Source of the DNA: Actinomycetes bacterium
GTDB lineage: Bacteria > Actinomycetota > Actinomycetes > Mycobacteriales > Mycobacteriaceae
Assembly (NCBI GenBank): GCA_023388385.1
Contig: JAEWGK010000009.1
Location: 1 to 10,389 of the forward strand
DNA length: 10,389 nt
Reading direction: 5' to 3'
Position numbers and translations under genes: made by a program. Below are positions 1-10,389 of this stretch, piece by piece. Below the pieces are notes generated by a model, which did not search any database, was not told the origin of the DNA, and saw only the letters and a list, made by a program, of their open reading frames with translations. The stretch's first letter is position 1. The number at the start of each line of letters is the position of its first letter.

Positions 1-1879
<1,879 letters not shown>

Positions 1880-1882
1880 CCC

Positions 1883-3961
1883 GTGGCGGATCCCTCCTCG
1901 TACCGCCCCGCCCCCGGCACCATCCCGCAGGAGCCGGGGGTGTACACGTTCCGCGACTCCGACGGACGCGTGCTCTACGTCGGCAAGGCGAAGAACCTGC
2001 GCGCGCGGCTGTCCAACTACTTCCAGGACGTCGCCGGCCTGCACCCGCGCACCCGGCAGATGGTTCTGTCCGCCTGTCAGGTGCGCTGGACGGTCGTGCG
2101 CACCGAGGTCGAGGCGCTGCAGCTCGAGTACACGTGGATAAAGCGATTCCGGCCGCGGTACAACGTCATGTACCGCGACGACAAGAGCTACCCCATGCTC
2201 GCCGTCAGCGTCTCCGAGCAGTACCCGCGCCTGTTCGTCTACCGGGGGCCGCGGCGGAAGGGGGTGCGCTACTTCGGCCCCTACGGCCACGCGTGGGCGA
2301 TCCGGGAGACCCTCGATCTGCTCACGCGCGTCTTCCCGGCGCGAACGTGCACCAAGGGCGTGTTCAACCGGCAGCGGCAGCTGGAACGGCCGTGCCTGCT
2401 CGGGTACATCGACAAGTGCGCCGCTCCGTGCGTCGGCCGCGTCAGCGCCGTCGAGCACCGCGAGATCGTCGACGGCTTCATGCGCTTCATGTCCGGCGAC
2501 ACCCGGCAGCTCGTCCGCTCGCTGGAGACCGAGATGACCGACGCCGCCGAGCGCCTCGACTTCGAGCGCGCGGCCCGGCTGCGCGACGACCTGCAGGCCG
2601 TGCGCCAGGTCATGGAGAAGCAGTCCGTCGTCCTCGGCGACGCCACCGACGCCGACCTCATCGCCTTCGCCACCGACGAACTGGAGGCCGCGGTGCAGAT
2701 CTTCCACGTCCGCGCCGGCCGCATCCACGGCCAGCGCGGCTGGGTGGTGGAGAAGTCCGGGGACACGGAGACCGGGCCGCTGCCCGACGACGCGCCGGAC
2801 CCTGCGCTGCCGCGGTTGCTCGCCGACTTCCTGGCCCAGTTCTACGGCGACTCCGCGGAGCACGCCCGCGTCGACGGCGACGAGTCGACGTCCGCGGCCG
2901 ACGCCGTGCCGCGCGAGATCCTGGTGCAGGTCGAGCCGCAGGACGCCGACGGCGTGCGGGAGTACCTCTCCGGCATCCGCGGCTCCCGCGTCGACCTGCG
3001 CGTGCCGCAGCGCGGCGACAAGCGCGAGCTGCTGGAGACGGTCGAGCGCAACGCCGCCGAGGCCCTGACGCAGCACAAGCTCCGCCGCTCCGGTGACCTC
3101 ACCGCGCGTTCGCAGGCGCTGGAGGGGATCCGCGACGCGCTGTTCATGGACGAGGCGCCGCTGCGCATCGAGTGCACCGACATCTCCCACACGCAGGGCA
3201 CCGACGTCGTCGCCTCGCTCGTCGTCTTCGAGGACGGGCTGCCGAAGAAGTCGGACTACCGCCGCTACCGCATCCGCGACGCCGCAGGCGACGGCCGCAG
3301 CGACGACGTCGGCTCCATCGCCGAGGTCGTCCGCCGACGCTTCCGCCGGCACAACGAGGACAAGCTGGCCATGCCCGACGGCGTGGACGGCACCACCTTC
3401 GAGGACGAGGCCGACGTGGTGGAGGAGGCCACCTCCGAGCGCCGCTTCGCCTACCCGCCGCAGCTGTTCATCGTCGACGGCGGCGCCCCGCAGGTCGCCG
3501 CGGCGCAGGCGGTGCTTGACGAGCTCGGCGTCCACGACGTCACTCTCGTGGGCCTGGCCAAGCGCCTGGAGGAGATATGGGTGCCCGGCGACGATGAACC
3601 GGTCATCCTGCCGCGCGGCGGCGAGGCGATGTTCCTCATGCAGCGCATCCGCGACGAGGCCCACCGCTTCGCCATCACGTACCACCGCCAACGGCGGTCG
3701 AAGCGCATGCGCGCCTCCGTCCTGGACGGCATCCCGGGACTCGGCCCGCAACGGCGCAGCGACCTGGTCAAGCACTTCACGTCGGTCAAGAAGCTCACCG
3801 CCGCGTCAGAGGAGGAGATCCGCGAGGTCCGCGGCATCGGCCCGGCGCTCGCCGCCACCGTGTACGCGGCCCTGCACCCGGACGCCGCCGCGAACGGCGC
3901 CGACGGGGGCGCGGACGGCTCCAGCGGAGCGGGGGGCCGGCACGTAGGGTTGGGGACATGA
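1883..3961 (+). CDS. uvrC: Excinuclease ABC subunit C
   Basis: UvrC is the nuclease of nucleotide excision repair. With UvrB on damaged DNA it cuts 3' then 5' of the lesion. The 692-aa protein has all domains in order. The GIY-YIG nuclease covers about 14-95, with GVY at 19-21, YVG at 32-34, R42 and E82. A cysteine cluster, C156, C171, C179 and C183, has nearly the spacing of the E. coli iron-sulphur ligands. The UvrB-binding UVR motif is at about 209-245. The RNase H-like second nuclease has D433 in ECTDISH, D532 in IVDGG and H594 in DEAHRFA. A tandem helix-hairpin-helix lies at about 612-665 (GIPGLG, RGIGP). An acidic insert (about 495-520) sits inside the RNase H-like part, and the last 25 residues are a low-complexity Gly/Ala/Asp/Ser tail. 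Translation starts at GTG 1883, 8 bases after GAGG at 1871. It overlaps rapZ by ATGA. Confidence 0.98.
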   Translation: MADPSSYRPAPGTIPQEPGVYTFRDSDGRVLYVGKAKNLRARLSNYFQDVAGLHPRTRQMVLSACQVRWTVVRTEVEALQLEYTWIKRFRPRYNVMYRDDKSYPMLAVSVSEQYPRLFVYRGPRRKGVRYFGPYGHAWAIRETLDLLTRVFPARTCTKGVFNRQRQLERPCLLGYIDKCAAPCVGRVSAVEHREIVDGFMRFMSGDTRQLVRSLETEMTDAAERLDFERAARLRDDLQAVRQVMEKQSVVLGDATDADLIAFATDELEAAVQIFHVRAGRIHGQRGWVVEKSGDTETGPLPDDAPDPALPRLLADFLAQFYGDSAEHARVDGDESTSAADAVPREILVQVEPQDADGVREYLSGIRGSRVDLRVPQRGDKRELLETVERNAAEALTQHKLRRSGDLTARSQALEGIRDALFMDEAPLRIECTDISHTQGTDVVASLVVFEDGLPKKSDYRRYRIRDAAGDGRSDDVGSIAEVVRRRFRRHNEDKLAMPDGVDGTTFEDEADVVEEATSERRFAYPPQLFIVDGGAPQVAAAQAVLDELGVHDVTLVGLAKRLEEIWVPGDDEPVILPRGGEAMFLMQRIRDEAHRFAITYHRQRRSKRMRASVLDGIPGLGPQRRSDLVKHFTSVKKLTAASEEEIREVRGIGPALAATVYAALHPDAAANGADGGADGSSGAGGRHVGLGT
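3945..3958 (+). promoter_or_regulatory. Candidate leaderless promoter of rapZ
   Basis: TAGGGT (3945-3950) fits the actinobacterial -10 pattern TANNNT. It ends 7 bases before the rapZ ATG, so transcription would begin at or next to the A of the start codon. No good ribosome binding site precedes the ATG; the only purine stretch is TTGGGGAC directly against it. This is what is expected of the leaderless genes common in corynebacteria and mycobacteria. No convincing -35 lies 17 bases upstream (CAGCGG at 3922), which is usual for such promoters. The element lies in the low-complexity 3' end of uvrC. Translational coupling through the ATGA overlap could operate as well. This is inferred from spacing alone. 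Confidence 0.5.
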
Positions 3962-4851
3962 CGCAACCGACCGCGCCCGGAATCAGCCCGGATCCATCGC
4001 TCGTGCTCATCACCGGCATGAGCGGATCCGGACGCAACACGGCGGCCCAGGTCCTCGAGGAGATGGGCTGGTACGTCGCCGACAACCTCCCCCCGGAGCT
4101 CATCGTCCGCATGGTCCAGCTGAGCTTCGAGGGTGATTCGCCGGTCGAGCGCCTCGCCATCGTCACCGACGTTCGCTCCCGCGCGTTCGCCGGCTCGCTC
4201 GGCGACGTCCTGGACAAGCTGCGCGACACGGGCCACCGCCCGCTGGTCATGTTCCTCGACGCCGACGACGACGTGCTCATCGCCCGCTACGACAAGGTTC
4301 GCCGCCGCCACCCGCTCCAGGAGGACGGAACGCTGGTCGACGGTCTGAAGCGCGAGCGCGTCATGCTGGCCGGCATCAAGGCGGCGGCGGACATCGTCGT
4401 CGACACCTCCCGGATGTCCATCCACGATCTGCGCCGCGAGCTCGAGCGCCAATTCACGGATCCGGAGACGGCGCGGCAGCACGTCACCGTTCAGTCCTTC
4501 GGCTTCAAGCACGGCGCCCCGCGCGACGCCGACATGCTGCTGGACGTCCGGTTCCTCCCGAACCCGTACTGGGTGCCGGAGCTGCGCGACCGCCGCGGCA
4601 TCGACTCCGACGTCTCCGACTTCGTCCTGGAGCGTCCGGAGGCCACGCGGTTCCTCGACCTGATCCGCCAGATGGTCGAGGTCGCGCTGCCCGGCTACAG
4701 GCGGGAGGGCAAGAGCTTCATGACCATCGCCATCGGCTGCACGGGCGGCCACCACCGCAGCGTCGCCGTCGCGGAGGCCCTCGCCGACCACCTCCGCGCA
4801 GTGCCCGGGGTCGTCGTCGACGCCGTCCACCGCGACATCGCCCGCGACTGA
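3958..4851 (+). CDS. rapZ: RapZ-family nucleotide-binding / RNase adapter protein
   Basis: In E. coli, RapZ senses glucosamine-6-phosphate and hands the small RNA GlmZ to RNase E. Actinobacteria lack that sRNA pair, and there the protein is best described as a nucleotide-binding partner of yvcK and whiA. The 297-aa protein has an N-terminal P-loop domain. Its Walker A is GMSGSGRNT (20-28), with R26 where the lysine is expected; other actinobacterial members also show Arg as I recall them. [13 protein letters not shown] (37-49), DVRSR (71-75) and VDTS (148-151) follow. The C-terminal domain has SFGFKHG (180-186), [10 protein letters not shown] (196-205) and GCTGGHHRS (260-268), where the usual GGKHRS reads GGHHRS (H265). 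The start is the ATG at 3958, overlapping the uvrC stop. A candidate leaderless promoter sits just upstream. yvcK follows after 90 bases. Confidence 0.96.
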   Translation: MTQPTAPGISPDPSLVLITGMSGSGRNTAAQVLEEMGWYVADNLPPELIVRMVQLSFEGDSPVERLAIVTDVRSRAFAGSLGDVLDKLRDTGHRPLVMFLDADDDVLIARYDKVRRRHPLQEDGTLVDGLKRERVMLAGIKAAADIVVDTSRMSIHDLRRELERQFTDPETARQHVTVQSFGFKHGAPRDADMLLDVRFLPNPYWVPELRDRRGIDSDVSDFVLERPEATRFLDLIRQMVEVALPGYRREGKSFMTIAIGCTGGHHRSVAVAEALADHLRAVPGVVVDAVHRDIARD

Positions 4852-4941
4852 CCCGCCGCCGGACCGCGCCGACCGCGCGCCCCCGGACCGACCCGCCCCG
4901 CCGCCCGCCCCGCGGCCGGGGGAGAGAGAGGATCCCGCACC
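4852..4941 (+). promoter_or_regulatory. C-rich leader between rapZ and yvcK
   Basis: The first 60 bases are almost only C and G with strong C bias, containing repeated ACCG/CCGCC units. CCCCCGG (4880-4886) can pair with CCGGGGG (4916-4922) across a 29-base C-rich loop. The purine run GAGAGAGGA (4924-4932) is the yvcK ribosome binding site, 9 bases before the ATG, and lies just 3' of the stem. There is no TA dinucleotide in the spacer, so no TANNNT promoter; yvcK is presumably read from the rapZ or uvrC side. No T tract marks a terminator. A role for the stem in yvcK translation is possible but unproven. Confidence 0.35.
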
Positions 4942-5895
4942 ATGACCGCCATCACCTGCCTCGGCGGCGGACACGGCCTTTTCGCGACGCTGCGCGCCGC
5001 CCGGTCACTGACCGACGACGTCACCGCCGTCGTCACCGTCGCCGACGACGGCGGCAGCTCCGGCCGCATCCGGCGCGAACTTGGCCAGATCCCGCCGGGC
5101 GACCTGCGCATGGCCATGTGCGCCCTCGCCGCCGACGACGAGCGCGGGCGGCTGTGGGAGAGCGTCGCCCAGCACCGTTTCGGCGGCACCGGCGCGCTCG
5201 CCGGCCACGCCGTCGGCAACCTCCTCATCGCGGGCCTCGTCTCCGTACTCGGCGACGAGGTCGCGGCGCTCGACGAAGCCGCCGCGGTGCTCGGCGTACG
5301 CGGCCGCGTGCTGCCAATGTGCTCCATCCCGCTCGACATCGAGGCCGAGGTCGTCGGGCTCGAGGACGACGCCCGCGTCGTCAGGCCCGTCCGCGGGCAG
5401 GTGGCCGTGGCGACCACGCCGGGCCAGGTGCGCCGTATCCGCCTCATCCCCGACAACCCGCCGGCGACGCCGGAGGCAGTCTCCGCCATCCGCGACGCGG
5501 ACCTGGTCACCCTCGGCCCCGGCTCATGGTTCACCTCCGTGCTGCCCCACCTGCAGGTGCCGGGGCTGACGGAGGCCCTGCGGGAGACGACGGCTACGCG
5601 GGTCGTGGTGCTCAACCTCGTCTCGGAGCCGGGGGAGACCGCCGGGTTCTCCGCCGAGCGCCACATCCACATGCTCACGCAGCACTCCCCGGGGCTGACT
5701 GCCGACGCGATCATCGTCGACGAGCGGACGGTCACGGGGGTCAGCGAGCTGCGTTTCCTCGAGCGCGCGGCTGCGGGCCTCGGCGCGGAGATCGTCACCG
5801 CCGACGTGCAGGAGATCGACGGCGACGGCCGCTGGACCGGCCGCCACCAGCCGCGGAAGCTGGCCGCGGCGCTGCAGGGCCGGCTGGCCGGGTAG
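4942..5895 (+). CDS. yvcK: YvcK/CuvA-type gluconeogenesis factor
   Basis: This cytosolic protein of the CofD-like family is required in other bacteria for normal growth and cell shape on gluconeogenic carbon. B. subtilis YvcK binds UDP-N-acetylglucosamine, and the mycobacterial homologue CuvA is a Ser/Thr-kinase substrate tied to envelope synthesis. The 317-aa sequence has the family motifs in order: GGGHG (8-12), DDGGSSG (35-41), PPGDLR (51-56), GHAVGNL (88-94), LGPGSWFTS (191-199), NLVSEPGET (225-233) and HIHML (241-245). The length is typical. It is not the F420 enzyme CofD, because the family branch and the rapZ-whiA neighbours both indicate YvcK. The start ATG follows GAGAGAGGA with 9 bases spacing. 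The neighbours make the conserved rapZ-yvcK-whiA block, whose shared theme is probably amino-sugar and cell-wall precursor control. Confidence 0.96.
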   Translation: MTAITCLGGGHGLFATLRAARSLTDDVTAVVTVADDGGSSGRIRRELGQIPPGDLRMAMCALAADDERGRLWESVAQHRFGGTGALAGHAVGNLLIAGLVSVLGDEVAALDEAAAVLGVRGRVLPMCSIPLDIEAEVVGLEDDARVVRPVRGQVAVATTPGQVRRIRLIPDNPPATPEAVSAIRDADLVTLGPGSWFTSVLPHLQVPGLTEALRETTATRVVVLNLVSEPGETAGFSAERHIHMLTQHSPGLTADAIIVDERTVTGVSELRFLERAAAGLGAEIVTADVQEIDGDGRWTGRHQPRKLAAALQGRLAG

Positions 5896-5898
5896 GCT
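5893..5898 (+). promoter_or_regulatory. Possible whiA -10 element at the yvcK stop
   Basis: TAGGCT (5893-5898) fits TANNNT, and its first three bases are the yvcK stop codon. It is the only TA-containing site between the end of yvcK and whiA. A start site around 5905 would give a leader of about 90 bases. No recognisable -35 lies upstream. The overlap with the stop codon makes a chance match quite possible, so this is a weak candidate. Read-through from yvcK is the alternative. Confidence 0.25.
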
Positions 5899-5913
5899 TT
5901 CCGGGATCGGAGG

Positions 5914-5975
5914 GGAGCGCCGCAGCGGATGCGGGCTCCACGGCAGGACGCGACGGGCCGCCGGGTGCGGACCCG
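5914..5975 (+). promoter_or_regulatory. Stem-loops in the yvcK-whiA spacer
   Basis: GGAGC (5914-5918) plus CCGCA (5920-5924) pair with TGCGG (5930-5934) plus GCTCC (5935-5939). This makes a 10-bp stem with one bulged G and a GCGGA loop. A second small hairpin, CGGGT (5962-5966) with ACCCG (5971-5975) and a 4-base loop, directly precedes the strong whiA ribosome binding region AGGGAGGAAGG (5976-5986). Neither has a T tract. They may be leader structures rather than terminators; no function is shown by the sequence. Confidence 0.35.
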
Positions 5976-5993
5976 AGGGAGGAAGGTGCGCCG

Positions 5994-6977
5994 GTGGCGC
6001 TGACGTCGAACGTCAAGGACGAGCTGGCCCGCGTGGCCGTCACGCAGGACGACGTGCGCAAATCGGAGGTCGCGGCGCTGCTGCGCTTCGCCGGGGCGCT
6101 GCACGTCGTCGGCGGGCGCATCGTGCTGGAGGCGGAGGTCGCCTCGGGCGCCGTCGCCCGGCGGCTCATCGGGTTCGTCCGCGACCTGCAGGGCGTCGAC
6201 GCCGAGCTCATCGCAGTGGGCCCCGGCGGCCTGCGGCGCACGACCCGCTTCCTCGTCCGCATCACCGACGGCGCCGAGGAGCTCGCCCGCACCACGGGCC
6301 TCATCGACCGCGCCGGCCGTCCCGTCCGCGGTCTGCCCCCGCGCGTCATCGGTGGCTCCGTGCTGGATGCGGAGGCCGCCTGGCGCGGCGCGTTCCTCGT
6401 CCACGGCACGCTCACCGAACCCGGTCGCTCCTCTGCGCTGGAGGTCGCGTGCCCGGCGCCGGAGGCGGCGCTCGCACTGGTCGGCTGCGCCCGCCGCCTG
6501 GGCCTGTCCGCCAAGACGCGCGAGACGAAGAACGGCGAGCGCGTCGTCCTCCGGGACGCGGAGGCCATCGGCGCCCTGCTGACCCGCATGGGCGCGCAGA
6601 AGACCCGCCTGGAGTGGGAGGAGCAGCGGATGCGGAGGGAGGTGCGCAACAACGCCAACCGCCTGGCCAACTTCGACGACGCGAACCTGCGCCGCTCCGC
6701 CCGCGCCGCCGTCATCGCCGCCGCCCGCATCGAGCGCGCGATGGAGATCCTCGGCGACGACGCCCCGGATCACCTCGTCGCCGCCGGCCGGCTCCGCGTC
6801 GAGAACAAGCACGCGACGCTCGACGAGATCGGGCGGCTGGCCAACCCCCCGATGACGAAGGACGCCATCGCCGGGCGAATCCGGCGCCTGACGACGATGG
6901 CGGACAAGCGCGCAGCCGAGCTGGGCGTGCCCGACACGACGGCCGCCGTGCCGGACGATCTGCCGGACGACGCGTAG
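5994..6977 (+). CDS. whiA: DNA-binding regulator WhiA
   Basis: WhiA is a transcription factor conserved across Gram-positive bacteria. In Streptomyces it works with WhiB to switch on sporulation septation genes. In corynebacteria it is linked to division and growth control. The 327-aa length is typical. The N-terminal half is the degenerate homing-endonuclease-like fold (VKDELARV at 7-14, the core [17 protein letters not shown] at 130-146), which lacks the acidic nuclease residues, as in the family. The linker [18 protein letters not shown] (218-235) is recognisable. The C-terminal helix-turn-helix region (about 255-305) contains [16 protein letters not shown] and the recognition part [12 protein letters not shown]. 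Translation starts at GTG 5994, 7 bases after AGGGAGGAAGG; no homology extends further upstream. The acidic last 15 residues ([14 protein letters not shown]) are a tail. It is the last gene before the glycolytic block. Confidence 0.96.
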   Translation: MALTSNVKDELARVAVTQDDVRKSEVAALLRFAGALHVVGGRIVLEAEVASGAVARRLIGFVRDLQGVDAELIAVGPGGLRRTTRFLVRITDGAEELARTTGLIDRAGRPVRGLPPRVIGGSVLDAEAAWRGAFLVHGTLTEPGRSSALEVACPAPEAALALVGCARRLGLSAKTRETKNGERVVLRDAEAIGALLTRMGAQKTRLEWEEQRMRREVRNNANRLANFDDANLRRSARAAVIAAARIERAMEILGDDAPDHLVAAGRLRVENKHATLDEIGRLANPPMTKDAIAGRIRRLTTMADKRAAELGVPDTTAAVPDDLPDDA

Positions 6978-7021
6978 GGGCCGCCGGCGCACCGTCGACA
7001 TGGTGGGGGAGTGTCGCGGGT

Positions 7022-7068
7022 GCCCCCGGAGGGGGACTCGGAGGGGGCGGCGCGCCGCCCCCGGGGGC
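7022..7068 (+). terminator. Nested inverted repeats after whiA, possible terminator
   Basis: A perfect 20-base palindrome spans 7043-7062 (GGGGGCGGCG then its complement), which as RNA would give an 8-bp stem with a CGCG loop. An outer pair, GCCCCCGG (7022-7029) and CCGGGGGC (7061-7068), shares two bases with the palindrome, so the two full stems compete. A small CCCCC/GGGGG hairpin (7023-7035) is a third option. No T tract follows. The position 45 bases after the whiA stop and just before the gapA promoter candidate suggests a U-less terminator or insulator. The runs of five G or C would also suit a RamA-type site. Function is inferred. Confidence 0.4.
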
Positions 7069-7069
7069 C

Positions 7070-7098
7070 CTGCGAAACCGTGCGGGCACACGTACACT
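7070..7098 (+). promoter_or_regulatory. Candidate gapA promoter
   Basis: TACACT (7093-7098) fits the corynebacterial -10 pattern TANANT. It is the only TA dinucleotide in the spacer apart from the whiA stop codon. A weak -35 (CTGCGA, 7070-7075) lies 17 bases upstream. The expected start near 7105 leaves a leader of about 65 bases with a good ribosome binding site. A strong local promoter is expected for gapA, which is separately regulated by carbon source in C. glutamicum. The -35 match is poor, so an activator may be needed. Confidence 0.5.
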
Positions 7099-7106
7099 TT
7101 CACTGA

Positions 7107-8174
<1,068 letters not shown>

Positions 8175-8201
8175 GGGCCCGTCACCCCACACCCTTCGAC
8201 C

Positions 8202-8242
8202 CCGGGCCGGGGCGCGCGCCCACGGCGCGTGCCCCGGCCCGG
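8202..8242 (+). terminator. 19-bp stem-loop between gapA and pgk
   Basis: CCGGGCCGGGGC (8202-8213) is perfectly complementary to GCCCCGGCCCGG (8231-8242). The stem continues inward through one G-U pair (8214-8230) and six further pairs (8215-8220 with 8224-8229) to a 3-base loop, CAC. The total is 19 bp with a single wobble, all other pairs G-C. It is the strongest secondary structure I could find in the window. No T tract follows (CGTCATTC). With no TA dinucleotide in the spacer, pgk has no local -10, so full termination would leave pgk unread. Partial termination, pausing, or a block to 3' exonucleases protecting gapA mRNA fits better. Confidence 0.6.
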
Positions 8243-8325
8243 CGTCATTCACGCGGGACCGGCGCCGCGAACCGGCGGCGAACGCCCCGCACGCGGAACA
8301 CCCCCAAGGAAGGAACACCCCGACC

Positions 8326-9534
8326 ATGTCCGTGAAGACCCTGCAGGACCTCCTCGACGAGGGCGTCGAGGGCCGCTACGTCCTCGTCCGCTCCGACCTC
8401 AACGTCCCCCTGAAGGACGGCGCTATCACCGACTTCGGCCGCGTCGACGCCTCCGTCCCGACCCTGAAGAAGCTGTCCGAGGCCGGCGCCAAGGTCGTCG
8501 TGACCGCCCATCTGGGCCGTCCGAAGGGCGAGGCCAAGCCGGAGCTGTCGCTGGCCCCGGTCGCCGAGGCCCTGTCCGAGCGCCTGGACCGCTACGTTGC
8601 CCTCGCCGGCGACGTCTCCGGCGAGGACGCCCACGAGCGCGCCAACGGCCTGACCGACGGCGACGTGCTGCTGGTGGAGAACGTGCGCTACGACGCGCGC
8701 GAGACCTCCAAGGACGAGGCCGAGCGCGAGGCGTTCGCCGGCGAGTTGACCGACCTGGTGCCGGGCGGGGCCTTCGTCTCCGACGGCTTCGGCGTCGTCC
8801 ACCGCGCCCAGGCGTCGGTCTACGACGTCGCCAAGAAGCTCCCGGCCTACGCCGGGGACCTGGTCCGCGCGGAGCTCGAGGTGCTGCGCACCGTCGCCGA
8901 GGACCCGGAGAAGCCCTACGCCGTCGTGCTCGGAGGCTCGAAGGTCTCCGACAAGCTGGGCGTCATCGAGGCGCTGGCCCCGAAGGTCGACAACCTGATC
9001 ATCGGCGGCGGCATGTGCTTCACCTTCCTGGCCGCCAAGGGCCTGTCCGTCGGCTCCTCCCTGCTGCAGGAGGAGATGGTGGACACCTGCAAGGAACTGC
9101 TGGAGAAGTACGGCGAGCAGATCGTGCTGCCGACCGACGTCGTCGTCGCCTCCGAGTTCGCCGCCGACGCCGACCGCAAGACGGTCGACGTCACCGAGAT
9201 CCCGGACGGCTGGATGGGCCTGGACATCGGCCCCGAGTCCGCCAAGGCCTTCGCCGCGGTCCTGGCCGAGGCGAAGACCGTGTTCTGGAACGGCCCGATG
9301 GGCGTGTTCGAGATGGAGGCGTTCGCCGACGGCACCCGCCAGGTCGCGCAGGCCATCATCGACTCCACGACGGGCGGCTGCTTCTCCGTCGTCGGTGGCG
9401 GCGACTCCGCGGCGGCCGTGCGCACCCTCGGCCTGGACGAGGACGGCTTCAGCCACATCTCCACCGGCGGCGGCGCGTCGCTGGAGTACCTGGAGGGCAA
9501 GGAGCTCCCGGGCGTCGAGGTCCTCGAGTCCTAG
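8326..9534 (+). CDS. pgk: Phosphoglycerate kinase
   Basis: Pgk transfers the acyl phosphate of 1,3-bisphosphoglycerate to ADP, making the first ATP of lower glycolysis. The 402-aa protein is complete and monomeric by family. N-domain substrate residues are RSDLNVPL (22-29), R39, HLGRPKG (62-68), R121 in [10 protein letters not shown] and R160 in VVHRAQAS. The nucleotide domain shows [11 protein letters not shown] (203-213), [11 protein letters not shown] (227-237), WNGPMGVFE (321-329) and GGGDSAAAV (357-365). [13 protein letters not shown] (379-391) closes the signature. All catalytic positions are intact. The ATG at 8326 follows AAGGAAGGA (8306-8314) at about 11 bases, slightly long. Codon bias is as strong as in gapA. 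It sits between gapA and tpiA, so three successive enzymes of triose metabolism are made from one region. Confidence 0.99.
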   Translation: MSVKTLQDLLDEGVEGRYVLVRSDLNVPLKDGAITDFGRVDASVPTLKKLSEAGAKVVVTAHLGRPKGEAKPELSLAPVAEALSERLDRYVALAGDVSGEDAHERANGLTDGDVLLVENVRYDARETSKDEAEREAFAGELTDLVPGGAFVSDGFGVVHRAQASVYDVAKKLPAYAGDLVRAELEVLRTVAEDPEKPYAVVLGGSKVSDKLGVIEALAPKVDNLIIGGGMCFTFLAAKGLSVGSSLLQEEMVDTCKELLEKYGEQIVLPTDVVVASEFAADADRKTVDVTEIPDGWMGLDIGPESAKAFAAVLAEAKTVFWNGPMGVFEMEAFADGTRQVAQAIIDSTTGGCFSVVGGGDSAAAVRTLGLDEDGFSHISTGGGASLEYLEGKELPGVEVLES

Positions 9535-9539
9535 CGCCC

Positions 9540-9568
9540 CGCCGGCCGGCCCGCTCCGCCGGCCGGCG
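9540..9568 (+). promoter_or_regulatory. Stem-loop after pgk
   Basis: CGCCGGCCGGC (9540-9550) pairs perfectly with GCCGGCCGGCG (9558-9568), an 11-bp G-C stem with a 7-base loop, CCGCTCC, beginning 5 bases after the pgk stop. No T tract follows. Each arm is itself built of the self-complementary unit GCCGGC, so alternative pairings and dimers are possible. As with the gapA-pgk stem, it may stabilise upstream mRNA or cause partial termination. The spacer 9535-9636 has no TA dinucleotide, hence no -10 for tpiA. Confidence 0.5.
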
Positions 9569-9599
9569 CGCCGCGCACCCCGAACCACCGAACGAACCG

Positions 9600-9618
9600 C
9601 CCGCGCGCCACGCGCGGG
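9600..9618 (+). promoter_or_regulatory. Hairpin abutting the tpiA ribosome binding site
   Basis: CCCGCGCG (9600-9607) pairs with CGCGCGGG (9611-9618), an 8-bp stem with a CCA loop. Its 3' arm runs directly into the purine tract GGAAGGAA (9619-9626) that forms the tpiA ribosome binding site, 11 bases before the ATG. The stem would not cover the core AAGGA but sits against it, so it could reduce or pace ribosome loading, or keep the site exposed. The pairing is seen; the effect is inferred. Confidence 0.4.
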
Positions 9619-9636
9619 GGAAGGAACACGCATCCC

Positions 9637-10389
9637 ATGGCACGCAAGCCCCTCATCGCCGGCAACTGGAAGATGAACCTCAACCACCTGGAGGCCATCG
9701 GCGTCGTCCAGAAGCTGGCCTTCGCCCTGCCGAAGGAGTACTACGACAAGGTCGACGTCGCGGTCATCCCGCCGTTCACGGACCTGCGCTCCGTGCAGAC
9801 CCTCGTCGAAGGCGACAAGCTGGCCATCACCTATGGCGCCCAGGACGTCTCCATCCACGAGAAGGGCGCCTACACCGGCGAGATCTCCGGCCCGATGCTG
9901 TCCAAGCTGGGCTGCCGCTGGGTCGTCGTCGGCCACTCCGAGCGCCGCGAGTACCACGGCGAGGACGACGCGCTGGTTGCGAAGAAGGCCAAGGCCGCCA
10001 TCAAGGAGGGCATGGCTCCGATTATCTGCGTCGGCGAGCCGCTGGAGATCCGCGAGGAGGGCACCCACGTCGACTACGTCGTCGAGCAGGTCAAGGGCTC
10101 CCTCGAGGGTCTCACGGACAAGGACGTCGCCGCCTCCGTCATCGCCTACGAGCCGGTCTGGGCCATCGGCACCGGCAAGGTCGCGTCCTCCGCCGACGCG
10201 CAGGAGGTCTGCAAGGCCATCCGCGAGGCGGTCCGCGAGATCGCCGGCGATGTCATCGCCGACGCGATGCGCATCCTGTACGGCGGCTCCATGAAGGTCG
10301 ACAACGTCGCCGAGCTGGTCGGCCAGCCGGACGTCGACGGCGGCCTCGTCGGCGGCGCGTCCCTGGACGGCGAGGCGTTCGCCAAGCTC
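9637..10389 (+). CDS. tpiA: Triose-phosphate isomerase (3' end outside window)
   Basis: TpiA interconverts dihydroxyacetone phosphate and glyceraldehyde-3-phosphate, feeding gapA. The frame is open from ATG 9637 to the window edge, giving 251 codons; the usual length is about 255-260, so only the last few residues are missing. N10 and K12 (GNWKMN), the electrophile H100 (VVGHSERR) and the catalytic base E172 ([11 protein letters not shown], 171-181) are all present. The mobile loop is 173-183. The phosphate-binding loops YGGS (215-218) and GGAS (239-242) are intact. The start follows GGAAGGAA with about 11 bases spacing, the same slightly long distance as in pgk. There is no local promoter, so it should be read from gapA or pgk. 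In related corynebacteria ppc or secG usually follows; that lies beyond this window. Confidence 0.99.
   Translation, partial: MARKPLIAGNWKMNLNHLEAIGVVQKLAFALPKEYYDKVDVAVIPPFTDLRSVQTLVEGDKLAITYGAQDVSIHEKGAYTGEISGPMLSKLGCRWVVVGHSERREYHGEDDALVAKKAKAAIKEGMAPIICVGEPLEIREEGTHVDYVVEQVKGSLEGLTDKDVAASVIAYEPVWAIGTGKVASSADAQEVCKAIREAVREIAGDVIADAMRILYGGSMKVDNVAELVGQPDVDGGLVGGASLDGEAFAKL

Noticed and set aside
4852..4941. Tandem repeat or small gene in the C-rich spacer
   Set aside because: The repeats are irregular short CCG/ACC units without a fixed period, and no frame has a plausible start with a ribosome binding site.
7005..7067. Defined RamA binding sites upstream of gapA
   Set aside because: Runs of five G or C are present and two fit the loose consensus, but such runs are common in this composition, so I do not call sites.
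8245..10068. 607-aa open frame on the - strand opposite pgk and tpiA
   Set aside because: It is a codon-bias shadow of two complete glycolytic enzymes, with no family features of its own.

Overview
The window is a run of ten genes, all on the + strand, in very GC-rich DNA with almost every third codon position G or C. The order is ribBA (3' part) - ribH - PH-domain membrane protein - uvrC - rapZ - yvcK - whiA - gapA - pgk - tpiA (5' part, nearly complete). This is the chromosomal order I recall for Corynebacterium glutamicum and relatives. WhiA, the actinobacterial RapZ variant and the corynebacterial-looking RibH also point to a high-GC Corynebacterium or close mycolate-containing relative. 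Genus is an inference from gene order and protein resemblance; species cannot be named from this window.

Positions 1-1373 hold the end of the riboflavin block: the GTP cyclohydrolase II half of RibBA, then lumazine synthase RibH. RibH overlaps by an ATGA with a small two-helix membrane protein carrying a bacterial PH-like domain (1370-1879). One sense codon after that gene's stop, and in the same frame, comes uvrC (1883-3961, excinuclease subunit C). uvrC overlaps rapZ (3958-4851) by another ATGA. Then follow yvcK (4942-5895) and whiA (5994-6977), the conserved rapZ-yvcK-whiA trio tied to amino-sugar/envelope metabolism and developmental or division control.

Positions 7170-10389 hold the central glycolytic block: gapA, pgk and tpiA, which interconvert the triose phosphates and make the first glycolytic ATP. 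The block has its own promoter candidate (TACACT at 7093) in the whiA-gapA spacer. The gapA-pgk and pgk-tpiA spacers contain no TA dinucleotide and therefore no -10 element. They contain strong GC-only stem-loops without a T tract, which suggests one transcript shaped by partial termination or RNA processing.

No mobile element, CRISPR array, tRNA, rRNA or defence cassette is visible, and no spacer exceeds 200 bases. This is an ordinary conserved core locus. I do not see a wholly new system. The points worth a second look are small: a leaderless-type promoter at the rapZ start, an arginine in place of the RapZ Walker A lysine, a Cys/His tail on RibBA, an in-frame one-codon junction between the PH gene and uvrC, and the spacer stem-loops, one of which abuts the tpiA ribosome binding site.
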